A DNA stretch of 10,281 bases from PALSA-1004 sp947474275 (GCA_947474275.1 CANJHY010000164.1:1-10281), one strand, 5' to 3'. Positions 1 to 7,142 are shown, counted from the first letter of the stretch. Notes: generated by a model from the letters alone, not told the origin. A program made the numbers and translations.

Positions 1-168
1 ATGCAAGCTAAGATCATGAAAATCATGCCGATCGCGTTCAGCGTGATGTTCTTCTTTTTCCCGGCTGGCCTGGTGCTCTACTGGCTGATCAACAATATTC
101 TGTCGATCGCCCAGCAATGGCAGATCACACGCGCCGTGGAGCACGCCAAGCCGGCGCATGGCAAATGA
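1..168 (+). CDS. yidC: Membrane protein insertase YidC, C-terminal end (partial)
   Basis: Frame 1 is open from the first base to a TGA at 166-168 and gives the last 55 residues of YidC/Oxa1, the inner-membrane insertase that works with SecYEG or alone to place membrane proteins such as the ATP synthase c subunit. The visible part matches the last transmembrane segment and cytoplasmic tail of the family: a hydrophobic run with FFFFPAGLVLYWLINN (about residues 17-32 of the fragment), then the QQW..TR end of the helix and a short basic tail. The ATG at base 1 is probably an internal methionine, because the rest of the protein must lie upstream of the window. The last 11 bases overlap the start of mnmE, so the two are probably co-transcribed. 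Identity is confident from the FPAGLVLYW motif and the mnmE neighbour. Confidence 0.9.
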   Translation: MQAKIMKIMPIAFSVMFFFFPAGLVLYWLINNILSIAQQWQITRAVEHAKPAHGK

Positions 169-1498
169 GGTTGTAGCCGCCATAGCTACGCCCCCAGGTC
201 GGGGCGGCATTGGGGTCGTGCGCATCTCGGGTCCCAACCTTGCGGGTATGCTGCACGTGTTGATCGCGCAAAAGTTGGAGGCGCGCCACGCGACCCGCGC
301 CGACTTTCTTAACGCCGATGGCAGCGTAATCGATCAAGGCCTGGCGCTTTATTTCCCCGCGCCGCATTCCTATACGGGGGAAGACGTCATCGAGCTGCAG
401 GGACACGGCGGGCCGGTCGTGTTGCAGATGGTGCTGCAACGCTGTCTCGAACTCGGTGCGCGGATTGCCGAACCCGGCGAATTCACTAAACGCGCATTTC
501 TCAACGATAAGCTCGATCTCGCACAGGCGGAAAGCGTCGCCGATTTGATTGATGCGTCCACCGCGCGGGCAGCGCGCTGCGCAGTGCGTTCGCTGCAGGG
601 GGAGTTCTCCCATCAGATCGGCGCGATGGTGGACGCCTTGACCGAACTGCGCATGCTGGTCGAAGCCACCCTCGATTTTCCGGAAGAAGACGTGGAAATG
701 CTCGAGCGCGGTAACGCGCGTTCCAAGCTTGAGCGTGTGCGCCAGCAATTGGCGCAAATTATCGCGGCATCGCGCCAGGGCAGGTTGTTGCGTGAAGGCA
801 TACAGGTTGTCCTGGCGGGCCAGCCCAACGTCGGCAAATCGAGCTTGCTGAATGCTCTGGCCGGCGCCGAGCGGGCGATCGTCACCGAAATCCCGGGCAC
901 GACGCGCGACGCGATACGCGAGACGATCAACCTGGGCGGAGTGCCGTTGCACGTTATCGACACCGCGGGCCTGCGTGAACCGCTTGATCCGGTCGAAAAG
1001 ATAGGCATAGAGAAGACCTGGGAGGCCATAGCCGCAGCAGATCTGGTGCTGTGGGTAAGCGATGCCGTGCGGTTGGAAACCCGCGTAACCGACCCGGCGC
1101 TGGCAACGCGCCTGCCGGCTGGAGCCCCCCAGCTAAATATAGTGAACAAAATAGACCTGGCTGGTAGTCAGCCTTACCAGCGCACCGAGGTTGGCGTGCC
1201 GGAGGTCGCAGTATCCGCCAAGACCGGGGCGGGGCTGGATTTGCTGCGGTCAGCCATCTTGGAAGCCGTCGGCTGGGGTGGCACTGGCGAAGGCGTTTTC
1301 ATGGCGCGTGAGCGCCATTTGCAGGCTTTGTACACCGCCGCAGGCCATTTGGAGCAGGCGTATGCCAGAAGCGCCGAGCTCGAGCTATTCGCCGAAGAGC
1401 TCAAGCTTGCGCAAAACGCGCTGTCTGGCATCACCGGGGAAGTCTCAGCCGATGATTTGCTCGGCAAAATCTTTGCGCATTTTTGTATCGGGAAATAA
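158..1498 (+). CDS. mnmE: tRNA modification GTPase MnmE (TrmE)
   Basis: MnmE is the GTPase partner of MnmG; together they place the (carboxymethyl)aminomethyl group on C5 of the wobble uridine of certain tRNAs, using a folate-derived carbon. The 446-residue product is close to the usual length (about 454 in E. coli). It begins with the family hallmark TPPGRGGIGVVRISG (residues 11-25, tetrahydrofolate-binding domain). The embedded G domain shows G1 GQPNVGKSS (221-229), G2 PGTTRD (246-251), G3 DTAG (268-271), G4 NKID (330-333) and a G5-like SAK (353-355). It ends in the conserved FCIGK, whose cysteine (443) is a family hallmark. The ATG at 158 is chosen because homology starts within a few residues. 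It overlaps the yidC stop by 11 bases and has no convincing Shine-Dalgarno sequence, so translation is probably coupled to yidC. The gene is intact. Confidence 0.97.
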   Translation: MANEVVAAIATPPGRGGIGVVRISGPNLAGMLHVLIAQKLEARHATRADFLNADGSVIDQGLALYFPAPHSYTGEDVIELQGHGGPVVLQMVLQRCLELGARIAEPGEFTKRAFLNDKLDLAQAESVADLIDASTARAARCAVRSLQGEFSHQIGAMVDALTELRMLVEATLDFPEEDVEMLERGNARSKLERVRQQLAQIIAASRQGRLLREGIQVVLAGQPNVGKSSLLNALAGAERAIVTEIPGTTRDAIRETINLGGVPLHVIDTAGLREPLDPVEKIGIEKTWEAIAAADLVLWVSDAVRLETRVTDPALATRLPAGAPQLNIVNKIDLAGSQPYQRTEVGVPEVAVSAKTGAGLDLLRSAILEAVGWGGTGEGVFMARERHLQALYTAAGHLEQAYARSAELELFAEELKLAQNALSGITGEVSADDLLGKIFAHFCIGK

Positions 1499-1510
1499 TT
1501 AACCGGCCGA

Positions 1511-1526
1511 TGTTTCACGTGAAACA
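1511..1526. other. parS centromere site 1 (ParB binding)
   Basis: The 16-mer TGTTTCACGTGAAACA is a perfect palindrome and matches the widely conserved chromosomal parS consensus (TGTTNCACGTGAAACA) at every position. The dyad extends four more bases on each side (CCGA on the left, TCGG on the right), making a perfect 24-bp palindrome at 1507-1530. It begins 12 bases after the mnmE stop. ParB is expected to load here and spread as a CTP-dependent sliding clamp, and a full ParAB pair is encoded about 2.7 kb downstream. The extended dyad could also form an RNA hairpin after mnmE, but no T-run follows, so I do not call it a terminator. Confidence 0.93.
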
Positions 1527-1593
1527 TCGGGCTGTTGCGGTATGCGCATTCCTGACCGAAGGAACTTAGTTAGCGAACTCTACAAGCGCCGGA

Positions 1594-1609
1594 TGTTCCA
1601 CGTGAAACA
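1594..1609. other. parS centromere site 2 (ParB binding)
   Basis: The 16-mer TGTTCCACGTGAAACA also fits the chromosomal parS consensus and equals the sequence often quoted for Bacillus subtilis parS. It differs from site 1 only at the fifth base (C instead of T), which makes one dyad pair imperfect; flanking bases do not extend the palindrome. It starts 83 bases after the start of site 1, close to eight helical turns, so both sites probably lie on the same DNA face. It lies 79 bases upstream of the mnmG start chosen here. Read as protein in one frame it gives MFHVKH, which produces misleading open frames in this gap. Confidence 0.93.
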
Positions 1610-1653
1610 CTTCCGATCACCGCCAAGCGCTTCGTTTCCACTTTATTTTCGGG

Positions 1654-1659
1654 TATCAT
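1654..1659 (+). promoter_or_regulatory. Possible -10 element of an mnmG promoter
   Basis: TATCAT at 1654-1659 differs from the TATAAT consensus at one position and lies 29 bases before the mnmG ATG. At 17-bp spacing the upstream hexamer is TTCGTT (1631-1636), a poor match to TTGACA, and there is no TGN extension before the -10. The stretch around 1628-1660 is more A+T-rich than its surroundings. A promoter here would drive mnmG-rsmG-parA-parB independently of yidC-mnmE. The evidence is weak. Confidence 0.25.
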
Positions 1660-1688
1660 TGCCGCCCGGATATCAGGCAACAGATCGC

Positions 1689-3581
1689 ATGTATTTCCCT
1701 GAAAAATTTGACGTAATCGTGGTTGGCGGCGGTCATGCCGGCACCGAGGCGGCGCTTGCCAGCGCGCGCATGGGCCGGCGTACGTTGCTGCTCACGCATA
1801 ACGTCGAAACGCTGGGTCAGATGTCGTGTAACCCGTCGATAGGCGGCATCGGCAAAGGCCATCTGGTCAAGGAAATCGATGCCCTGGGCGGCGCCATGGC
1901 GGCCGCCACCGACGAAGCGGGCATACAGTTTCGCATCCTGAATTCCAGCAAGGGCCATGCGGTGCGCGCGACACGCGCCCAGGCCGATCGCGTGCTGTAT
2001 CGCAAAGCGATCCGCAATCGTCTGGAAAATCAATCTAACTTATTGATATTTCAGCAATCTGTAGATGATCTGACGGTGGAGGGTGATGCCGTAACCGGCG
2101 TCGTTACCCAGCTCGGTTTACGCTTTGCGGCAGACGCCGTAGTACTGACCACCGGCACTTTTCTCGCGGGTTTGATACACGTCGGGTTGAAAAACTATGC
2201 GGCAGGACGCGCGGGGGATCCACCGGCTACCAGTTTGGCAGCGCGTCTGCGCGAACTGAAACTGCCGGTTGGCCGGCTCAAAACCGGTACGCCGCCACGC
2301 ATCGACGGGCGCAGCATAAATTTTTCGCAGCTGGTCGAACAACCCGGCGACGATCCACGGCCAGTGTTTTCTTTTCTGGGTTCGCGCGAGCAGCATCCGC
2401 CGCAATTGCCGTGCTGGATCACGCATACCAGCGAGCGCACGCACGAAATCATTCGCGGCGGTCTTGATCGCTCGCCGCTGTTTACGGGAGTCATCGCCGG
2501 CGTCGGTCCGCGCTACTGTCCGTCGATCGAAGACAAGATCACGCGCTTCGCTGACAAGTCTTCGCACCAGATATTTCTCGAACCCGAAGGCCTGACGGTC
2601 AACGAGTTTTATCCCAATGGCATATCTACGAGTTTGCCGTTCGACGTGCAGCTCGCCCTGGTGCGCTCGATACCGGGACTGGAAAGCGCGCACATCACGC
2701 GGCCGGGTTACGCGATCGAATACGATTACTACGATCCGCGCGGGCTCAAGAGTTCGCTCGAAACCAAGGCGATCAAGGGCTTGTTTTTCGCCGGCCAGAT
2801 CAACGGCACGACGGGCTACGAAGAGGCTGCCGCGCAAGGATTGCTGGCTGGCGTCAATGCCGCGCGTTTTATCGCCGGCGACGAAGCATGGTGTCCGCGC
2901 CGTAATGAAGCCTATCTCGGCGTGCTGGTAGATGACCTGATCACGCGCGGCGTATCCGAGCCCTATCGCATGTTTACCAGCCGTGCCGAGTACCGTCTGA
3001 GCCTGCGCGAAGACAACGCCGATATGCGGTTGACCGAAATCGGCCGCGGGCTGGGCGTCGTGGACGACCGCCGCTGGCAGCACTTCGAACGCAAGCGCGA
3101 AACAGTGACGCGCGAACTCGAACGCTTGAAGACGACCTGGGTAAATCCGAACGTTATTGCGCAACATGAGTACGAACGTGTGCTGGGACAAACCATTGAG
3201 CGCGAATATACGTTGCTCGATTTATTGCGTCGGCCCAATGTCAATTACGCTTCCCTGATGACGCTGCCTGATGTGGGACCGGCAGTTGCCGACCCGAAAG
3301 TGGCCGAGCAGGTGGAAATTCAGTGCAAATACCAGGGCTATATTACGCGTCAGCAGGACGAGATCACGCGCCAGGCGGCGTACGAAACGACGCGCCTGCC
3401 GGCTGACCTCGATTACCGCGGAGTGCATGGGTTGTCGATCGAGGTGCAGCAAAAACTCAATCAACATCGTCCCGAAACGCTGGGCCAGGCGGCGCGCATG
3501 TCGGGTGTCACGCCAGCGGCCATTTCGTTGTTACTGGTACATTTGAAGCGAGGCTTCGGTGCTGCGCAAAAAACAGCATGA
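1689..3581 (+). CDS. mnmG: tRNA uridine-5-carboxymethylaminomethyl synthase MnmG (GidA)
   Basis: MnmG is the FAD- and NADH-dependent partner of MnmE in wobble-uridine modification of tRNA. From the ATG at 1689 the product is 630 residues, essentially the family length (629 in E. coli). It opens with MYFPEKFDVIVVGGGHAG, carrying the dinucleotide-binding GGGHAG at 13-18. Other hallmarks are MSCNPSIGGIGKGHLVKE (45-62) with Cys47, GVGPRYCPSIEDK (271-283) with Cys277 (both cysteines are functionally important in E. coli), FFAGQINGTTGYEEAAAQG (366-384), and CKYQGYI (546-552) in the C-terminal helical region that contacts MnmE and tRNA. An in-frame ATG at 1542 would add 49 unrelated residues translated from the parS region, so I reject it. 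The Shine-Dalgarno is weak (AGG at 1675-1677). The stop overlaps the rsmG start as ATGA. Confidence 0.97.
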   Translation: MYFPEKFDVIVVGGGHAGTEAALASARMGRRTLLLTHNVETLGQMSCNPSIGGIGKGHLVKEIDALGGAMAAATDEAGIQFRILNSSKGHAVRATRAQADRVLYRKAIRNRLENQSNLLIFQQSVDDLTVEGDAVTGVVTQLGLRFAADAVVLTTGTFLAGLIHVGLKNYAAGRAGDPPATSLAARLRELKLPVGRLKTGTPPRIDGRSINFSQLVEQPGDDPRPVFSFLGSREQHPPQLPCWITHTSERTHEIIRGGLDRSPLFTGVIAGVGPRYCPSIEDKITRFADKSSHQIFLEPEGLTVNEFYPNGISTSLPFDVQLALVRSIPGLESAHITRPGYAIEYDYYDPRGLKSSLETKAIKGLFFAGQINGTTGYEEAAAQGLLAGVNAARFIAGDEAWCPRRNEAYLGVLVDDLITRGVSEPYRMFTSRAEYRLSLREDNADMRLTEIGRGLGVVDDRRWQHFERKRETVTRELERLKTTWVNPNVIAQHEYERVLGQTIEREYTLLDLLRRPNVNYASLMTLPDVGPAVADPKVAEQVEIQCKYQGYITRQQDEITRQAAYETTRLPADLDYRGVHGLSIEVQQKLNQHRPETLGQAARMSGVTPAAISLLLVHLKRGFGAAQKTA

Positions 3582-4207
3582 CACCCACCGCGCAGTTGGC
3601 ACAGGGCATAGCGGAGCTCGGCTTGCTGATTTCTGCCGACATCCAGACACAGCTCGCCGACCATCTGGCGCTGATCGCCAAATGGAACCGGGTCCACAAT
3701 TTAACCGCGGTGCGCGAGAGCGCGAAGATGGTGAGTGTACACGCGCTGGATTCTCTCGCCGTAGTACCGCATCTCAAGGCAGGCTCGGTCGTCGATGTGG
3801 GCAGCGGTGCCGGCTTGCCGGGAATTCCGCTTGCACTCATGTGGCCGCAGGTGCGCGTTGTTTTGCTCGACAGCAACCACAAGAAGGCTGTGTTTTTGCG
3901 CCAGGCCGCAATCGAACTCAGGTTGAAGAACGTCGAAGTGGTATGCGAGCGCGCCGAATCGTGGCGCCCCGCGGAAAAATTTGACCTCGTGATCTCGCGC
4001 GCATTTTCCGATCTGCCCGAATTCGTGAAACTCGCGGGGCACCATTGCGCTGCCGGCGGCGTGCTCGCAGCGATGAAAGGCGTCTACCCCGACGAAGAGC
4101 TTGCCCAGTTGCCGTCGACTTTCAAGCTGCACAGTGCCCTCCCGCTCAAGGTGCCCGGGTTGAACGCGGAACGGCATCTGATTTTGCTTAACCCGGCACC
4201 AGCATGA
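3578..4207 (+). CDS. rsmG: 16S rRNA (guanine-N7) methyltransferase RsmG (GidB)
   Basis: RsmG uses S-adenosylmethionine to methylate N7 of G527 (E. coli numbering) in the 530 loop of 16S rRNA; in other bacteria its loss gives low-level streptomycin resistance. The 209-residue product matches the usual length (207 in E. coli). Visible hallmarks are WNRVHNLTAV (36-45) near the N-terminus, the SAM-binding loop VVDVGSGAGLPGIPLAL (71-87), the LLDS acidic strand end (96-99), ISRAF (139-143) and MKG (166-168). The ATG overlaps the mnmG TGA by four bases (ATGA) and has no clear Shine-Dalgarno, so translation is probably coupled to mnmG. The stop is one base before the parA start. The gene looks intact and is in its classic gidA-gidB arrangement. 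Confidence 0.96.
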   Translation: MTPTAQLAQGIAELGLLISADIQTQLADHLALIAKWNRVHNLTAVRESAKMVSVHALDSLAVVPHLKAGSVVDVGSGAGLPGIPLALMWPQVRVVLLDSNHKKAVFLRQAAIELRLKNVEVVCERAESWRPAEKFDLVISRAFSDLPEFVKLAGHHCAAGGVLAAMKGVYPDEELAQLPSTFKLHSALPLKVPGLNAERHLILLNPAPA

Positions 4208-4208
4208 T

Positions 4209-4982
4209 ATGACGCGCATACTCGCAATCACGAATCAAAAAGGCGGGGTCGGCAAGACCACCACTGGCGTCAACCTGGCCGCGAGTCTCGCCGCCACCAA
4301 GCAGCGCGTGCTGCTGGTCGATCTTGATCCGCAGGGCAATGCCACGATGGGCAGCGGCATCGACAAGCGTTCTCTCAAGCAGACGATTTATCACGTGCTG
4401 CTGGGCGAAGCAGAAATCGGCGCGGTGCGTGTGCGCTCGACAAGCGGCAATTACGATGTCGTGCCGGCGAACCGCGAATTAGCGGGCGCCGAGGTGGAAC
4501 TGGTCGATATCGATCACCGTGAAACACGGTTGAAAACGGCGTTTGCCACCCTCGAGCATGAATACGATTTCATCCTGATCGATTGTCCGCCCGCGTTGAA
4601 TCTGCTGACCGTCAACGGCTTGTGCGCGGCGCACGCAGTCCTGATCCCAATGCAGTGCGAATACTATGCGCTAGAAGGTCTGAGCGATCTGGTGCAGACC
4701 ATCAAGAAGGTGCGCGCCAATCTAAATCCGCAACTCCAGATCGAAGGCCTGCTGCGCACCATGTTCGATCCACGCAACACGCTTGCCCAGCAAGTCTCGG
4801 CACAACTGCAGCAGCATTTCGGCGACAAGCTGTACCGCACGGTGATTCCGCGCAATGTGCGGCTCGCAGAAGCGCCGAGCCACGGCGTGCCTGCGATGGG
4901 CCTGGATAAAGGTTCGAAAGGCGCGCAGGCCTATCTTGCGCTCGCCGGCGAAATGCTCAATCGCGCGGTACCCGCTGTTTAA
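4209..4982 (+). CDS. parA: Chromosome partitioning ATPase ParA (Soj)
   Basis: ParA is the Walker-type ATPase that binds the nucleoid non-specifically as an ATP dimer and is released by ParB, moving the parS-ParB complex during segregation. The 257-residue protein has the deviant Walker A box KGGVGKTT (11-18) with the signature Lys11, the Walker A' strand VLLVDLDPQGNAT (34-46) with Asp40, and Walker B FILIDCPP (121-128) with Asp125. The family motif RNVRLAEAPSHG sits at 215-226. There is no N-terminal helix-turn-helix extension, so it is the short chromosomal (Soj-like) type rather than a P1-plasmid type. The ATG is one base after the rsmG stop, with no strong Shine-Dalgarno, suggesting coupled translation. 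MinD is excluded by the motifs, the lack of a C-terminal amphipathic membrane helix and the parB neighbour. Confidence 0.97.
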   Translation: MTRILAITNQKGGVGKTTTGVNLAASLAATKQRVLLVDLDPQGNATMGSGIDKRSLKQTIYHVLLGEAEIGAVRVRSTSGNYDVVPANRELAGAEVELVDIDHRETRLKTAFATLEHEYDFILIDCPPALNLLTVNGLCAAHAVLIPMQCEYYALEGLSDLVQTIKKVRANLNPQLQIEGLLRTMFDPRNTLAQQVSAQLQQHFGDKLYRTVIPRNVRLAEAPSHGVPAMGLDKGSKGAQAYLALAGEMLNRAVPAV

Positions 4983-4988
4983 GAGACG

Positions 4989-5855
4989 ATGAATATGGCA
5001 AAGATGAAGGGTTTGGGGCGCGGGTTGGATGCCTTGCTTGGCGGCGAAGAGCCGTCCGCGGCACCCGCCAGCGCTGACCAGCAAGCTGAACTGAAAATTG
5101 ATTTGCTGCAGCCGGGCAAGTATCAGCCGCGTTCGCATATGGACGAGGCGGCGTTGAAGGAACTTGCCGAATCGATCAAGGCGCAGGGCATCATCCAGCC
5201 GATACTGGTGCGTCCCGTCAGCGGTGGCCGCTACGAAATCATCGCCGGTGAGCGGCGTTGGCGGGCCGCGCGGATTGCCGGCCTGAACGCCGTGCCCGCC
5301 CTGGTACGCGAGGTGCCGGACAATACCGCGCTGGCGATGGCTTTGATCGAAAACATCCAGCGTGAAGATCTGAATCCGCTCGAGCAGGCAAACGGCATTC
5401 AGCGCTTGATTGCGGAATTCGGCATGACTCATGACAAAGCGGCCGAAATGGTCGGCCGCTCGCGCAGCGCGGTGACGAACTTGCTGCGCCTGCTGGGGCT
5501 GGCTGAGCCCGTGCGCGACCTATTGCAGCAAGGCAAACTCGACATGGGACACGCCCGCGCGCTGCTGGCGCTGACCGGCATGCAACAGATCGAGACTGCG
5601 CGCCTGATTGCGGAACGCGGAATGTCGGTGCGCGAGACCGAAAAACTCGTCGGCAAGCTGGTCAGCGGTAATGCCGGCAAGAAAACGCGCCGCATTACCG
5701 ACCGCGACATACTCCGCCTGCAGGAAGATTTGGCGCAAAAACTCAGCACCGCCGTGACGATCAAGACGGGCGCCAAAAAGGGCAGCGGCAAACTGACCAT
5801 CGCGTACAGCACGCTGGATCAACTCGACGCCGTGCTGGCGCGGCTGATGCGGTGA
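4989..5855 (+). CDS. parB: Chromosome partitioning protein ParB (Spo0J)
   Basis: ParB is the CTP-dependent clamp that loads at parS, spreads along DNA and stimulates ParA ATPase. The 288-residue product starts with a basic KGLGRGLDALLGG stretch (7-19), the ParA-contacting N-terminal motif, followed by an Ala/Ser-rich linker. The N-terminal CTPase domain shows QPGKYQPR (41-48) and AGERRWRAA (86-94), then ENIQREDLNPLEQA (121-134). A helix-turn-helix at about 146-168 (MTHDKAAEMVGRSRSAV) should read parS, and the last 50 residues form the presumed dimerisation domain. The gene starts six bases after parA. Met1 (4989), Met3 (4995) and Met6 (5004) are all possible starts; the AGAG at 4982-4985 is better spaced for Met3. 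Its likely binding sites are the two parS sequences between mnmE and mnmG. Confidence 0.96.
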   Translation: MNMAKMKGLGRGLDALLGGEEPSAAPASADQQAELKIDLLQPGKYQPRSHMDEAALKELAESIKAQGIIQPILVRPVSGGRYEIIAGERRWRAARIAGLNAVPALVREVPDNTALAMALIENIQREDLNPLEQANGIQRLIAEFGMTHDKAAEMVGRSRSAVTNLLRLLGLAEPVRDLLQQGKLDMGHARALLALTGMQQIETARLIAERGMSVRETEKLVGKLVSGNAGKKTRRITDRDILRLQEDLAQKLSTAVTIKTGAKKGSGKLTIAYSTLDQLDAVLARLMR

Positions 5856-5866
5856 ACGGGAAGCCG

Positions 5867-5883
5867 GTGTTGCAGCGCAACGC
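5867..5883 (+). terminator. Small stem-loop after parB, weak terminator candidate
   Basis: GTGTTGC (5867-5873; the T at 5868 pairs as G-U) can pair with GCAACGC (5877-5883) around the loop AGC, a seven-pair stem starting 12 bases after the parB stop. Only GGTTT follows, so the T-run expected of an intrinsic terminator is nearly absent. The stem ends just before the -35 box of the atp promoter. It may weakly separate parAB transcription from atp transcription, or mean nothing. Confidence 0.25.
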
Positions 5884-5886
5884 GGT

Positions 5887-5916
5887 TTGACGCAGGGCGC
5901 TAAGACTTAGTACAAT
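5887..5916 (+). promoter_or_regulatory. Sigma70-type promoter of the atp operon
   Basis: TTGACG at 5887-5892 (five of six matches to TTGACA) is separated by 18 bases from TACAAT at 5911-5916 (five of six matches to TATAAT). This is the best promoter match I found in the window, and it sits in the only sizeable gap between parB and atpI. Transcription would start near 5922-5924, leaving a leader of about 20 bases with the AGGA of atpI at 5933-5936. The spacer contains the exact inverted repeat CTAAG-A-CTTAG (5900-5910) directly next to the -10. The promoter is inferred from consensus only. Confidence 0.75.
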
Positions 5917-5944
5917 CGACGGGTTTGCTCTTAGGACGAACCGG

Positions 5945-6316
5945 GTGGTTTTCAAAATCGAGAGCAAACCACTACGCACCGTACTGCGTTGGCAGCTTTA
6001 CGCCACCGGGGCAATGGCGCTGGGGGCCGGGGCGATAGCCGGGATGCACGGCGCATTTTCTGCAGTATTGGGCGGAATCGTAAGTTGGGCGGCAGGGTTG
6101 GTCTTTGCCGTGATGGTGTCGGGCGGCCGGGTGAGGACCGCAGGCGAGGCGCTAAGGATCTTGTTTCGCGCGGAGGCGAGCAAGATTATGCTGATAATTA
6201 TCCTGTTGTGGCTGGTGCTGACGACGTATCAAGAAGTCGTGCCGGTCGCGTTTTTTGCGGCTTTCATAGTCTCGGTGCTGGTGTCCCAGGCAGTAATGTT
6301 GGTAAGTGAAACATGA
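5945..6316 (+). CDS. atpI: ATP synthase protein I (AtpI)
   Basis: AtpI is a small inner-membrane protein encoded first in many atp operons. It is not part of the finished enzyme and has been linked to c-ring assembly or stability and to Mg2+ uptake. The 123-residue product has a short basic N-terminus, then four likely membrane segments at about 16-34, 37-58, 79-95 and 98-118. The two halves are joined by a polar, basic loop (SGGRVRTAGEALRILFRAEASK, within 59-80), as expected for the family. The start is a GTG at 5945, supported by AGGA at 5933-5936 with an 8-base gap. Sequence conservation in this family is low, so the call leans on length, topology and the position directly before atpB. Confidence 0.87.
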   Translation: MVFKIESKPLRTVLRWQLYATGAMALGAGAIAGMHGAFSAVLGGIVSWAAGLVFAVMVSGGRVRTAGEALRILFRAEASKIMLIIILLWLVLTTYQEVVPVAFFAAFIVSVLVSQAVMLVSET

Positions 6317-6335
6317 ATCAAATTAGGAACAAGTA

Positions 6336-7142
6336 ATGGCTGCCGAAGCCGAACTGACTGCCACCGCATATATCGGTCACCATCTGACCAATCGCACCAT
6401 CTCGTTGGGCGATGGGCCGTTTTGGACGCTGCACCTCGATACGTGGCTGACGGCAACCGCGTTGGGTGTCATCGGCTTTGGTTTTCTCTGGTGGATCGTG
6501 CGCGGCGCAACCGCGGGCGTGCCCAATCGGCGCCAGGCGTTTGTCGAAATGCTGTTTGAATTTGTCGACGACCAGGTCAAAGGTATCTTCCACGGTAACC
6601 GCGCATTTGTGTCGCCCCTGGCCCTGACCGTGTTCGTCTGGGTGCTGTTGATGAACTCGATGGATTTTATCCCCGTCGATCTGGCCGGCAAGTTTACCGA
6701 GCACGCGTTGGGTCAGCACGAGTGGAAGCCGGTGCCGACTTCCGACGTGAATACGACGTTTGGATTAGCGCTGTCGGTGTGGGTGCTGATGATTTTCTTC
6801 AACCTGAAAGTCAAGGGCATAGGCGGCTGGACGCACGAGTTGTTCTGCACGCCGTTTGGCTCCAATCCGCTTTTGTGGGCATTCAATTTCCTGTTCAATC
6901 TGGTCGAGTACATCTCCAAACCGCTTTCGCACTCATTACGGCTGTACGGCAACATTTACGCCGGTGAAATCATCTTCCTGCTGTTGTGGATGTGGGCGGC
7001 AACCGGGGTTACCGGCGCTATCTTTGGCGGTACCTTGGCGCTGCTCTGGGCGATCTTTCATATTCTGATCGTCGTTTTACAAGCCTACATATTCATGATG
7101 CTTACCGCGGTTTATATGGCGATGGCACACGAAGGTCATTAA
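6336..7142 (+). CDS. atpB: F1Fo ATP synthase subunit a (Fo, AtpB)
   Basis: Subunit a forms the two proton half-channels beside the c ring in the Fo membrane sector. The 268-residue protein has several hydrophobic segments, including about 36-55, 94-113, 141-157, 178-192, 209-225 and 233-262. The decisive motif is SLRLYGNIYAGE (200-211). Arg202 corresponds to the essential Arg210 of E. coli, with Asn206 and Glu211 at the positions of Asn214 and Glu219. LQAYIFMMLTAVY (248-260) holds the conserved glutamine of the last helix. The ATG at 6336 follows AGGA (6325-6328) by seven bases and lies 19 bases after the atpI stop. The segment VNTTFGLALSVWVLMIFFNLKVKG is typical of beta- and gammaproteobacterial versions. 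Confidence 0.97.
   Translation: MAAEAELTATAYIGHHLTNRTISLGDGPFWTLHLDTWLTATALGVIGFGFLWWIVRGATAGVPNRRQAFVEMLFEFVDDQVKGIFHGNRAFVSPLALTVFVWVLLMNSMDFIPVDLAGKFTEHALGQHEWKPVPTSDVNTTFGLALSVWVLMIFFNLKVKGIGGWTHELFCTPFGSNPLLWAFNFLFNLVEYISKPLSHSLRLYGNIYAGEIIFLLLWMWAATGVTGAIFGGTLALLWAIFHILIVVLQAYIFMMLTAVYMAMAHEGH

Noticed and set aside
1174..1527. Minus-strand open frame of 117 codons beginning MFHVKH
   Set aside because: Its first residues are the translation of parS site 1 and the remainder is antisense to the 3' part of mnmE. It has no recognisable domain and no ribosome binding site.
1507..1530. Intrinsic terminator after mnmE formed by the 24-bp palindrome
   Set aside because: The dyad would make a stable hairpin, but no T-run follows, and the core is fully explained as a parS site.
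1499..1688. Replication origin in the mnmE-mnmG gap
   Set aside because: The position in an oriC-type neighbourhood is tempting, but I see no TTATCCACA-like DnaA boxes and no long A+T-rich unwinding element, only the parS pair.
2118..3191. Long minus-strand open frame (357 codons) inside mnmG
   Set aside because: It is antisense to a clearly conserved gene. Long antisense frames are common in GC-rich genes, and the product has no family features.
4513..4528. Possible third parS in parA (a CCGTGAAACA half-site)
   Set aside because: Only the right half matches the consensus, and overall about 11 of 16 positions agree. The palindrome is absent, so this looks like chance within coding sequence.
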